From Coriobacteriia bacterium (GTDB taxonomy: Bacteria; Actinomycetota; Coriobacteriia; WRKU01): a DNA stretch of 43,063 nucleotides. Both the position numbers and the translations under genes were made by a program. Location of the stretch: NCBI GenBank assembly GCA_009777935.1, contig WRKU01000002.1, positions 75,205 through 118,267 on the forward strand, read 5' to 3'. Under the pieces are notes generated by a model, which was not told the origin of the DNA, did no database searches, and was given only the letters and a program-made list of their open reading frames with translations. Of this stretch, positions 32,977 to 40,452 are shown piece after piece (the stretch's first letter is position 1; each line of letters opens with the position of its first letter).

Positions 32977-34325
32977 CGATTCTCGCGGCACGTTACGTCC
33001 TTCCCATCTCGTCCGAACCTCTTGAGCACGGGGCTATCGTTATTAAGGACAACACCATTACCGACGTCGGTTTTTACGATGAGATAAAGCGTCGCTATCC
33101 CGATGAGCCCGTCGAGGACTACGGTCTCGCCGCTCTCATGCCAGGGTTCGTTGATTGCCACACACACCTCGACCACGCCATCATGCGTGGCATCGCCGAA
33201 GATCTTCCGTACGGACGCTGGAAGTCCGAGATCATGAAGGCCGAGGCACTCATGGATCCGGGCGATTGGGAGACGAGCGCGTTGCTCGGTGCGTTGGAGG
33301 CGACGGTATCGGGCATCACGACCATTGCCGACATGACGCTGACCGGCGCAACGGCGCTTGCCATACAGAGGGTGGGTCTGCGCGCCATCATCTATCGTGA
33401 GGTCGGTACGATGGACAAGTCGCGTGTCGACGAGTCGATGGACACGGCCATTGCCGACATTGAGGCATGGCGCGACTACACCGACTCCACACGTGTAGAG
33501 ATCGGGATTGCGCCCTACAACGTCTACTCATGTCATCCGGAACTTTTCCGTAAAGTGGCAGATTACGCTGCCGATGGCACGCCGGTTGCCATGCATCTGG
33601 CCAGCTCAGGCGAGGAATACGATTTCGTAAAATACGGCTCCTCGCGTCTTGCCGTTGAGGTGCGCGATCAATACAGCGAAGCCGCGCCTTTATGGTTGCC
33701 GACCGGTGTGAGCCCCGTGCGCTATGTGCTTCAGTATCGGATACTCGATGCGCCGAACGTGCTCGCAGTACATGTGACGCAGGTCGATGCACTCGATATC
33801 GTCGAGCTCGAGAAGCGCGACGTTGCTATCGCGTACTGCCCGCGTACGAACGCCAAGCTGGGAATGGGCATTGCGCCGGTGCGCGAGTTCGCCGAGGCAC
33901 ATCTGCGCGTAGGTCTCGGCACCGACAGTCCAGCTGCCGCCAATCGTATGGATATGTTCAGCGAGATGCGCACCGGTCTTTTGATGCAACGCGCACGCTA
34001 CGCCAAAGCCGGTTTTCTCTCTGCCACCGAGATGCTCCGTACGGCAACGCTCGATGGTGCTCGCGCGCTCAAGATGGACGATATCATCGGCTCACTTGAG
34101 GTAGGCAAACAGGCCGACCTCATTGCCATCGACCTCTCGCGGTCTGCGCAGGTTCCCACGCACGATCCGGCTGCCGCAATCGTGCACTCATCGTATCCTA
34201 ACGATGTGTTCCTCACGATGGTCGCCGGCGAAGTTATCTATAGGCGTGACGAGTGGGTGCGCGTCGATGGCGATGACGTCAAGGCCGCCAGCGAGGACAT
34301 TCGTCTGAAATTGCGCGATAGATAG
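32973..34325 (+). CDS. Amidohydrolase/deaminase (SsnA/MtaD-like, metal dependent)
   Basis: A 450-residue amidohydrolase. The composite beta domain at both ends surrounds a TIM barrel. Metal and active-site signatures are PGFVDCHTHLDH (HXH), VAMHLASSGEEYDF, VLAVHVTQVDALDI, and LGTDSPAAANRMDMFSE with the catalytic aspartate. KMDDIIGSLEVGKQADLIAID ends the barrel. This pattern is that of adenosine/methylthioadenosine/aminofutalosine deaminases and of SsnA-like enzymes. An aminodeoxyfutalosine deaminase role in menaquinone synthesis is possible but unproven. The ATG at 32973 overlaps the radical SAM stop and has GGAGGAGG upstream, so a longer frame is not needed. Confidence 0.85.
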   Translation: MTILAARYVLPISSEPLEHGAIVIKDNTITDVGFYDEIKRRYPDEPVEDYGLAALMPGFVDCHTHLDHAIMRGIAEDLPYGRWKSEIMKAEALMDPGDWETSALLGALEATVSGITTIADMTLTGATALAIQRVGLRAIIYREVGTMDKSRVDESMDTAIADIEAWRDYTDSTRVEIGIAPYNVYSCHPELFRKVADYAADGTPVAMHLASSGEEYDFVKYGSSRLAVEVRDQYSEAAPLWLPTGVSPVRYVLQYRILDAPNVLAVHVTQVDALDIVELEKRDVAIAYCPRTNAKLGMGIAPVREFAEAHLRVGLGTDSPAAANRMDMFSEMRTGLLMQRARYAKAGFLSATEMLRTATLDGARALKMDDIIGSLEVGKQADLIAIDLSRSAQVPTHDPAAAIVHSSYPNDVFLTMVAGEVIYRRDEWVRVDGDDVKAASEDIRLKLRDR

Positions 34326-34354
34326 ATAGGTATAAGAGTAGGTGCAAGAAGGAT

Positions 34355-34387
34355 AGGCGCACAAAAGGCACACAAAAGGCGCACAAA
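34355..34387. repeat. Three tandem 11-bp repeats
   Basis: AGGCGCACAAA, AGGCACACAAA and AGGCGCACAAA lie head to tail (34355-34365, 34366-34376, 34377-34387), with one difference in the middle copy. The period is close to one helical turn. They end 20 bases before the first of two TATACT boxes, so they could bind a regulator or bend the promoter. Confidence 0.75.
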
Positions 34388-34403
34388 AACAGGTAGTTAG
34401 GTA

Positions 34404-34429
34404 TAGTATACTCGCGTGTAGTATACTCG
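34404..34429 (+). promoter_or_regulatory. Duplicated TATACT element, candidate promoter(s) of the 34479 operon
   Basis: TAGTATACTCG occurs twice, at 34404-34414 and 34419-34429, fifteen bases apart. Each contains TATACT (34407-34412 and 34422-34427), a good -10. Neither has a clear -35, so activation by a protein bound at the upstream tandem repeats is possible. The same TAGTATACT core is the -10 region at 11365-11376. Between 34326 and 34478 nothing coding is seen. Confidence 0.45.
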
Positions 34430-34478
34430 ATAGGGTATCGTGAATACTGAGCACGGCATATAGACAAGGAGCCAGACG

Positions 34479-34934
34479 ATGAGTGACCAAGATTTTTTCT
34501 TTGATGATGACAACACATCCACCGCGCCGGCCAAAGACAAGGCCAAGGTCGAAAAGCCAAAGAAGGCTGCCAATGCCAATGCAGCCGCTGCACCGGCCAA
34601 GTCGGCAGCTAAACCTACCAAGAAGGCTGCTCCCGGGGACGAAGAAGACGGCGGCATTGTTATTTCTGTAGCCGTTGTAGCTCTGGTGGCTATCATCGCG
34701 CTGCTCGTTGGTGTTATCGGCGGCATCTTTATCGGCCGCAGTCTTGTACCATCGGTACCGGCAGGACATCCGACGCAGCAAGGTGGTGGCACCGGTGGTA
34801 TGGGCGGCATGGGCGGTGGCGGTATGGCCCCTGAGCTGACCGACGAGCAGATGCAGCAGGGCATGCCTGAAGGTCACCCCACTATTGGCGACGCAGAAGA
34901 AGAGCCGGAGTCCGCTGAACCTGCTGCGGAGTAA
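34479..34934 (+). CDS. Unrecognised single-pass membrane protein, Lys/Ala-rich N terminus and Gly/Met-rich linker
   Basis: I do not recognise this 151-residue protein. An acidic start (MSDQDFFFDDD) is followed by a Lys/Ala/Pro-rich segment to about residue 58. One hydrophobic helix spans residues 64-87 (IVISVAVVALVAIIALLVGV). The outer part has a GGMGGMGGGGM run and ELTDEQMQQGMPEGHP. The layout suggests a cytoplasmic disordered arm and a short external tail rich in methionine and histidine, which might bind metal; that is speculation. AAGGAG seven bases before the ATG supports the start. It is first in a long operon and six bases before the next gene. Confidence 0.72.
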   Translation: MSDQDFFFDDDNTSTAPAKDKAKVEKPKKAANANAAAAPAKSAAKPTKKAAPGDEEDGGIVISVAVVALVAIIALLVGVIGGIFIGRSLVPSVPAGHPTQQGGGTGGMGGMGGGGMAPELTDEQMQQGMPEGHPTIGDAEEEPESAEPAAE

Positions 34935-34940
34935 CGTATC

Positions 34941-35423
34941 GTGGCCAAGAAAACCAAAAAGAAAAAGGATGCCGGACGCAATCAGGGCATCATGGGCATC
35001 GATAAGGAACACAGTCGCCCATGGGTCAAGATAACGGTCTGGACGCTTGTCGGCGGGCTCATCTTTGCATGGCTCGGCGCTGGTTTCATCTATCTTATCG
35101 GTGAGTTGACCGGCCAGAACGTATCGGCCGAGCAAGGACAGCTGCAACAGCAACAGTTCGATGTCGATGAACTTAATGCTACCTATGGCGGTATTGTGGC
35201 CTCACTTGAAGCGTCGCATACGACTCATCCTAATGACGAAGACATCGCGCTCCAGCTTGCGCAGGTCTATGCGAGCTGGGCGCAGCAGCTCTACGACTCA
35301 AGAGATGTCTCTCAATATCCGTTTGCAATCGAACTTATTGAGAAGGCCATCGTGCTTGCGCCCGAGCTTGAGGAGCCGGGCAGCGCCCTCATCGCGGTGA
35401 TGCGCAACGCTATCGGAAACTAA
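34941..35423 (+). CDS. Unrecognised membrane-anchored protein with TPR-like C terminus
   Basis: A 160-residue protein starting at GTG. The N-terminal ~30 residues are very basic (MAKKTKKKKDAGRN), then one hydrophobic helix (about residues 34-54) and an outer domain. The outer domain, from THPNDEDIALQLAQVYASWAQQLYDS to AIELIEKAIVLAPE, reads as one to two TPR-like helical hairpins. TPR units usually mediate protein contacts, so it may pair with its equally anchored neighbour or with the Tat components 30 bases downstream. The positive-inside rule places the basic tail in the cytoplasm. No family name can be given. Confidence 0.72.
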   Translation: MAKKTKKKKDAGRNQGIMGIDKEHSRPWVKITVWTLVGGLIFAWLGAGFIYLIGELTGQNVSAEQGQLQQQQFDVDELNATYGGIVASLEASHTTHPNDEDIALQLAQVYASWAQQLYDSRDVSQYPFAIELIEKAIVLAPELEEPGSALIAVMRNAIGN

Positions 35424-35452
35424 GTTTTTCTGAGCGACAGAGGACGTGCCAC

Positions 35453-35890
35453 GTGTTTGGTATTAGCGGAATAGAGCTCGTTATCATACTTGTTGTGGCG
35501 GTGCTTATCTTCGGTCCTGATGAACTGCCAAAACTCGGACGTATCGTCGGGCAGGGTTTGCGTATGTTCAACGACGCGCGCTCCGAAGTCGAAAGCGTGG
35601 TGCGCACCGAGATGCTTTCTACCGACGAGATGGAGATGCTTAAGGACCCTCTTGGCATGAAAAAGATAAAAGAGGAGATGACGACGAGCGTCAAGAACCT
35701 TGCCGACCCCTCTTATCGGCCACCTCCGAAGGGTGCCGGTGCGCGCGTTGCAACCGATGATGCCCCCAGCGTTCCTACACGCGCTGCCGATATTTGGGGC
35801 CGCTCAGGCCATTCAACCGAACCAAGCACAAAGACGGCCACTTCAGAGGCCGCCGTCGAACCACCATCTGAGGACGACGATGCCTCTTAA
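35453..35890 (+). CDS. tatA: Tat translocase component TatA/TatB
   Basis: A 145-residue protein with the TatA/B layout: a short N-terminal membrane helix (MFGISGIELVIILVVAVLIF), the FGPDELPKLGR hinge, an amphipathic helix (RIVGQGLRMFNDARSEVESVV), and an unstructured Ser/Thr/Glu-rich tail. The tail is longer than in typical TatA, and the LGRIVGQGLRMF region could equally belong to TatB, so the symbol is provisional. With TatC it exports folded cofactor-bearing proteins. The start is a GTG, and the gene overlaps tatC by 11 bases. Confidence 0.88.
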   Translation: MFGISGIELVIILVVAVLIFGPDELPKLGRIVGQGLRMFNDARSEVESVVRTEMLSTDEMEMLKDPLGMKKIKEEMTTSVKNLADPSYRPPPKGAGARVATDDAPSVPTRAADIWGRSGHSTEPSTKTATSEAAVEPPSEDDDAS

Positions 35891-36833
35891 TCCACGCATC
35901 ATGCCGTTTATGGCACACTTTCGAGAGCTACGTAGACGTTTTACGTATATATTGGCCGTGCTCGTCCTCTCTGCGTGTCTCTTTTACACCGACTTTTTCT
36001 ACGCACATATCATGCAGATTCTTCTCTGGCCCATGCGCGACGTGTTGCCGAGCGGCGCATTAACCGTGCTTGGCCCCTTCGAAGCAATGACCTTTCGTTT
36101 CAAGGTCGCGCTGTATGCGGCACTCGTCGTCACGGCCCCGGTTATCATCTACCATATCTTTGCGTTCATCATGCCCGCCATCAAGAAAAACATGCGCCGT
36201 TGGCTCATCCCGACGGTTATGGTGGCGATTATGCTCTTCCTCGCGGGGGCAGCCTTCGCGTACTTCATCATCATGGAGCCGGCCTTCACGTGGCTCTTTT
36301 CACAGGCCGGTGACGTGGTCACTATGCTCGCTGCGGCCGATCGTTATCTTTCGGGCATCGTATTTATGCTTATCGGTTTCGGCATTGCATTTGAGCTTCC
36401 CCTTGTGGTGTTCTATCTTATCGGGTGGGGGATTGTGCCGTTCGATACGCTGCTGAAAAGTTGGCGCATCGCTATTATCATCGTGCTCACCGTGGCCGCG
36501 ATTGCGACACCGGACTGGTCGCCGATTACGATGATGGCTTTGGCCGGCTCGCTGCTGGTACTCTACTTTGCTTCGCTCGCGCTAGCACGCATCGTCTTTG
36601 CTGAAAAAATCAAGGAACGTCGCCGTGAGCGTGCCGAAGTCGAGGCAATGTACGCTACCAACGAAGAGAGTACTACTCCCGGCGAAGAGCCCGATTTACC
36701 GGCCGACTTCGACCAGCTTTCACGTAAAGAGCAGCTCATCGCCCAGGCCGAGGCACGCACACGTAGCACGAGTGCCACTGCTTCCTCAGGACCACCGGAT
36801 GCTTCTGAAGCGGCCTCGAAAGAGGTGACGTAG
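35880..36833 (+). CDS. tatC: Tat translocase component TatC
   Basis: A 317-residue integral membrane protein with six hydrophobic helices in residues 20-240. The family start FMAHFRELRRRFTYI, the loop GPFEAMTFRFKVALYAALV, the FELPLVVFYLIGWGIV helix and the TPDWSPITMM loop are TatC signatures. It is the receptor for twin-arginine signal peptides. The C-terminal ~70 residues after KIKERRRERAEVEAMYA form an unusually long charged cytoplasmic tail rich in Glu, Ser and Thr. The ATG at 35880 gives the family N terminus; the open frame upstream is read-through of another frame. Three bases separate it from hypA. Confidence 0.94.
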   Translation: MPLNPRIMPFMAHFRELRRRFTYILAVLVLSACLFYTDFFYAHIMQILLWPMRDVLPSGALTVLGPFEAMTFRFKVALYAALVVTAPVIIYHIFAFIMPAIKKNMRRWLIPTVMVAIMLFLAGAAFAYFIIMEPAFTWLFSQAGDVVTMLAAADRYLSGIVFMLIGFGIAFELPLVVFYLIGWGIVPFDTLLKSWRIAIIIVLTVAAIATPDWSPITMMALAGSLLVLYFASLALARIVFAEKIKERRRERAEVEAMYATNEESTTPGEEPDLPADFDQLSRKEQLIAQAEARTRSTSATASSGPPDASEAASKEVT

Positions 36834-36836
36834 ACG

Positions 36837-37184
36837 ATGCACGAGGTCAGCCTCATGCAGGATATTCTCGCTGCGTGTGAGAAGGTCGCACGCGAGAATG
36901 GGCAGACGCGCATCACGAAGATTAGCCTCATTATTGGTGAATTGACTGAGGTCCAAGACTTCGCGCTCGAGTTCGCCTTTGAGGCCCTTACGTCTGAGTC
37001 GATGGCGGCCGGCGCCGAGCTTGACGTGACGTATCTTGCACCCGAATCTCGCTGTAAGGTGTGCGAGCACACCTACCAACATGACAGATTTACGATGTTG
37101 TGTCCGCAATGTGGTTCATTTGAGGTAGAGTTACTCCACGGGCGAGAGCTTGCCATTGACTCGATTGAGGCCGAAGAGGAGTGA
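36837..37184 (+). CDS. hypA: Hydrogenase nickel incorporation protein HypA
   Basis: A 115-residue metallochaperone that delivers nickel to [NiFe]-hydrogenase large subunits with HypB. The start MHEVSLMQDIL carries the nickel-binding MHE motif. The zinc domain has two CXXC pairs in CKVCEHTYQHDRFTMLCPQC. Length and order are normal for HypA. It lies between tatC and hypB, and hypB overlaps its stop. A [NiFe]-hydrogenase, possibly Tat-exported, is therefore expected elsewhere in the genome; none is seen here. Confidence 0.94.
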   Translation: MHEVSLMQDILAACEKVARENGQTRITKISLIIGELTEVQDFALEFAFEALTSESMAAGAELDVTYLAPESRCKVCEHTYQHDRFTMLCPQCGSFEVELLHGRELAIDSIEAEEE

Positions 37185-37870
37185 AGGAACGCGTGACCAA
37201 ACTTGACATTAATACCCCCATCCTTGACCTCAACGACCGTTTAGCGGCTGAGAATCGCGCGCTCTGTGACGAGCACGGCGTATTTGTACTTGATTTGATG
37301 GCGAGTCCCGGGGCAGGAAAGACCTCGACGATACTGGCGACCATCGATATGCTGCGCGATCGCTATCGTATCGCCGTTATTGAGGGCGACATCGCAAGCA
37401 GTGTCGATGCCGACAAAATTAAGGCTCATGGTATACCGGCCGTGCAGATTAATACCGGCGGCGCGTGTCACCTCGAAGCCGCAATGGTGCGACGCGCACT
37501 CGAAACACTCGACCTCGCCGAGCTCGATCTTATCATTCTAGAAAACGTCGGCAATCTCGTCTGCCCGACCGAATTTGACCTTGGCGAAGACGCAAAGGTT
37601 ATGATACTGTCGATACCCGAAGGTGACGATAAGGCGCTCAAGTATCCGCACATCTTCCAGATATCGGAGGCTATCATACTTAACAAGTACGATACGATAT
37701 CGGTTTTCGACTTCGATGAGGGAGCGTTCGACGAAGCTATTGCGCGGCTCAACCCGAAAGCCCCCGTCTTTCGCATGGCCGCCACCAAGCCCGTCGCTCA
37801 AGACAGTGGTATCGCGGCGTGGACGGCGTGGCTTGAGGAACGCGTGAAGCAGAAGGGTATTGCTCAGTGA
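37181..37870 (+). CDS. hypB: Hydrogenase nickel incorporation GTPase HypB
   Basis: A 229-residue GTPase that drives nickel loading. It shows the P-loop in LMASPGAGKTS, IEGDIASSVDADKI, INTGGACHLEAAMV with the intersubunit metal-site cysteine and histidine, ENVGNLVCPTEFDLGED, and NKYD for guanine. It has no His-rich N terminus, so no nickel store. The GTG at 37181 overlaps the hypA stop in a GTGA. A GTG at 37193 has AAGGAA just upstream and may be the real start. The stop overlaps the topoisomerase start. Confidence 0.94.
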   Translation: MKERVTKLDINTPILDLNDRLAAENRALCDEHGVFVLDLMASPGAGKTSTILATIDMLRDRYRIAVIEGDIASSVDADKIKAHGIPAVQINTGGACHLEAAMVRRALETLDLAELDLIILENVGNLVCPTEFDLGEDAKVMILSIPEGDDKALKYPHIFQISEAIILNKYDTISVFDFDEGAFDEAIARLNPKAPVFRMAATKPVAQDSGIAAWTAWLEERVKQKGIAQ

Positions 37871-40452
37871 GACTGATTATTACCGAGAAAAACATCGCTG
37901 CTCAAAAGATTGCGGCTATTCTTGGCGACACGAAGCCGAAGAGCGACAAGGTCTATAATACGCCGGTCTATCGCTTCACGCACGAAGGCGTCGAGTGTGT
38001 CGCTATCGGGTTGCGCGGCCATATCCTGGGCGTTGATTTTCCGCGTGAGCTGACCTACACGAAGAAAAATGGCTGGGTGGCACACTGGAACGAAGGTGAC
38101 GATACGCCGGCACCGCTGCCGACGACGCTCAAGACTCCTCCGTGGGAGAAGGGGCGTCGGCCGTTTACAAAGACCGGGATTATACTTACGAGCTGGTCGA
38201 TTCCGATGCTCCCGTATCTGACCTATGCACCGGTTGGCAAATACCTTGCAGAGCGCGACATTATTCGTTCGCTCAAGACGCTTGCCAAGAAGGCCGACGA
38301 GATTATCATTGCGACCGACTACGATCGAGAAGGCGAGCTCATCGGTGCCGATGCACGCAACCTCTGTCTTGAGGCCAATCCGGATGCGACGATTCGGCGT
38401 GCGCGTTATTCGGCCTATACAAAGGCCGAGATAGACCATGCCTTCGCCAACCTTGCCGATCTTGACGATGCGCTGGCAAGCTCAGGCGAGGCGCGTCAAG
38501 ATATCGACCTCATCTGGGGTGCCGTGCTCACGCGCTACCTGACGAAGGTGCGCTTTTCGGGCGTAGGAAAGCCGCGCAGTGCTGGACGCGTGCAGACTCC
38601 GACGCTCAAGCTCATCGTCGATAAAGAGGCCGAGCGTCAGGCGTTCGTGCCCGAGCCCTACTGGGTAATCCTCGCTAATTTAGCCACCGCTCATGGTGAG
38701 GAAATCGAGGCACGTCATACCACGCGACGCTTCGGTATTGAGGCTGAGGCTAAGGCTGCCTACGATGCAGCGCATGCTGCAAAAGACGCAGGCAAACCGG
38801 CACGCATCACTGACATCACAAGCAAAAAACGTGTCGCCAAGCCGCCTATTCCGTTCCACACGACCGCGCTGCAGGCCGCTGCGGCCGCCGAAGGCCTGTC
38901 GCCAGCGCGCACGATGCGTATCGCCGAGTCGCTCTATATGAGCGGTCTCATCAGCTATCCGCGTGTCGATAACACGGTCTATCCGGCCTCGCTCGATCTG
39001 CGTGGTATTTTGACGACGCTTGAGGGTGTCGACGAGTATCGTGCCTATGCGCAGAAGCTGCGCACGCAAGGCAAGCTCACGGCCACACGTGGTGCCAAAG
39101 AGACGACCGACCACCCGCCGATTCACCCAACTGCCGCTGCAAGCCAGGCTGCACTCAAGCCCGAGGAGTGGAAGCTCTACAACCTTGTTGCGCGCCGCTT
39201 TCTCGCCACACTTTCGAGCGAGGCGGTCTACGAGGATACGACGCTGGCCATCGATATCGGTGGCGAGCCGTTTGCCGCGCAGGGTGCCGTGCTCAAAGTA
39301 CCCGGTTTCCGTGCTATCTACCCGTACGGCGCCAAAAAAGAGGCCGAGCTTCCGGCGCTCAAACAGGGCGATGAATGTAGTATCGTCGAGTTAACGCTCG
39401 ACGCACGCGAGACCAAGCCGCCGTCACGTTACGGCGAAGGCGGCATCATCACGACGATGGAGAAGCTGGGTCTGGGCACCAAGTCGACGCGTCACTCGAT
39501 CGTTCAGACGCTCATCGATCGTGCATACGTGCAGGTTAAAGATAAGTCTCTGCGTCCGACGATGCTCGGTACCGCCGTCATCGATGCGCTTACGACCTTT
39601 GCTGAGCCCATCACGACGCCTGAGATGACCTCGAATCTCGACGATGAGATGGACCAGATTGCACACGGCAAGACGACGCGCGATGAAGTCGTCAACCATT
39701 CGCGCGTGATGCTCGACGGGGTGATGAAGCTTCTTATCGAGAAGACCGACGAAGTCAGCGAGGCGCTTGCCGATGCGGCACTCGCCGATGCCAAGGTAGG
39801 CGCATGTCCCAAGTGCGGCAAAGATTTGCTGCTCAAGTCGAGCCCCAAGACGCGCAGCCAGTTCGTTGGCTGTTCGGGTTGGCCCGAATGCGACGTGACG
39901 TACCCGCTGCCGCAGGGCAAAATCGAGCCGCTCGAAGAGCCGTGCGAGACCTGTGGTGCGCCGCGTGTACGTATCATACAGTTTCGCTCTAAGCCGATCG
40001 AGCGCTGTCTCGATCCTGAATGCGAGACGAACTTCGAACCGACAATCGACATTGGCGCGTGCCCGGTATGTCGCGCGAATGGGTGGACCGACGATTCGGG
40101 TGAGGTCGGCCATATCATCGGCCAGCGCAACCCCAAGACGCTCAAGCGCTTTGCGCGTTGTACAAACTTCGATCAGTGCGAGACGAGCTACGCCTTACCG
40201 GGCCGCGGGGATATCGAGCCAACGGGCGAGTATTGCAAGACGTGTGGCTCACCCGAGGTCGTCGTGCGTACCGCGCGCGGTCCGTGGCGCATCTGCATCA
40301 ATCTGGACTGTCCCGACAAGGCTGAGGCAGCCGAAAAGAAGACCGGCGCAAAGAAGACCGGCGCAAAGAAAGCTGGCGTGAAGAAAGCCGGGACCGTGAA
40401 AAAGGCTGGCGTGAAGAAGGCCAAGGCTACAAAGAAAGCGAGTGCGAAATGA
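37867..40452 (+). CDS. topA: DNA topoisomerase I (type IA), archaeal-type core with zinc ribbons and Lys-rich tail
   Basis: An 861-residue type IA topoisomerase that relaxes negative supercoils. The TOPRIM domain begins MRLIITEKNIAAQKIAAIL and holds ATDYDREGELIG. GKPRSAGRVQTPTL follows, and the catalytic tyrosine is Y364 in SYPRVDNTVYP. Both the start and the SYPR-DNTVYP form are those of archaeal enzymes; bacterial TopA usually begins with a VIVESPAKA-like motif and has TYMRTDS. From about residue 647 four Cys-rich zinc segments follow (CPKCGKDLL, CETCGAP, CPVCRANGW, CKTCGSP). A tail of KKTGA/KKAGV repeats closes the protein, similar in character to actinobacterial TopA tails. The start is GTG, overlapping hypB. 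Confidence 0.92.
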   Translation: MRLIITEKNIAAQKIAAILGDTKPKSDKVYNTPVYRFTHEGVECVAIGLRGHILGVDFPRELTYTKKNGWVAHWNEGDDTPAPLPTTLKTPPWEKGRRPFTKTGIILTSWSIPMLPYLTYAPVGKYLAERDIIRSLKTLAKKADEIIIATDYDREGELIGADARNLCLEANPDATIRRARYSAYTKAEIDHAFANLADLDDALASSGEARQDIDLIWGAVLTRYLTKVRFSGVGKPRSAGRVQTPTLKLIVDKEAERQAFVPEPYWVILANLATAHGEEIEARHTTRRFGIEAEAKAAYDAAHAAKDAGKPARITDITSKKRVAKPPIPFHTTALQAAAAAEGLSPARTMRIAESLYMSGLISYPRVDNTVYPASLDLRGILTTLEGVDEYRAYAQKLRTQGKLTATRGAKETTDHPPIHPTAAASQAALKPEEWKLYNLVARRFLATLSSEAVYEDTTLAIDIGGEPFAAQGAVLKVPGFRAIYPYGAKKEAELPALKQGDECSIVELTLDARETKPPSRYGEGGIITTMEKLGLGTKSTRHSIVQTLIDRAYVQVKDKSLRPTMLGTAVIDALTTFAEPITTPEMTSNLDDEMDQIAHGKTTRDEVVNHSRVMLDGVMKLLIEKTDEVSEALADAALADAKVGACPKCGKDLLLKSSPKTRSQFVGCSGWPECDVTYPLPQGKIEPLEEPCETCGAPRVRIIQFRSKPIERCLDPECETNFEPTIDIGACPVCRANGWTDDSGEVGHIIGQRNPKTLKRFARCTNFDQCETSYALPGRGDIEPTGEYCKTCGSPEVVVRTARGPWRICINLDCPDKAEAAEKKTGAKKTGAKKAGVKKAGTVKKAGVKKAKATKKASAK
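40335..40440 (+). repeat. 15-bp tandem coding repeat, topA 3' end
   Basis: AAAGAAGACCGGCGC occurs twice head to tail (40335-40349, 40350-40364) and is followed by degenerate copies to about 40440, coding KKTGA/KKAGV units. Such repeats can slip, so tail length may vary between strains. Confidence 0.6.

Noticed and set aside
39424-40145. Two long minus-strand frames within topA
   Set aside because: They are shadows of the zinc-ribbon and C-terminal coding region and have no start signal or motif.
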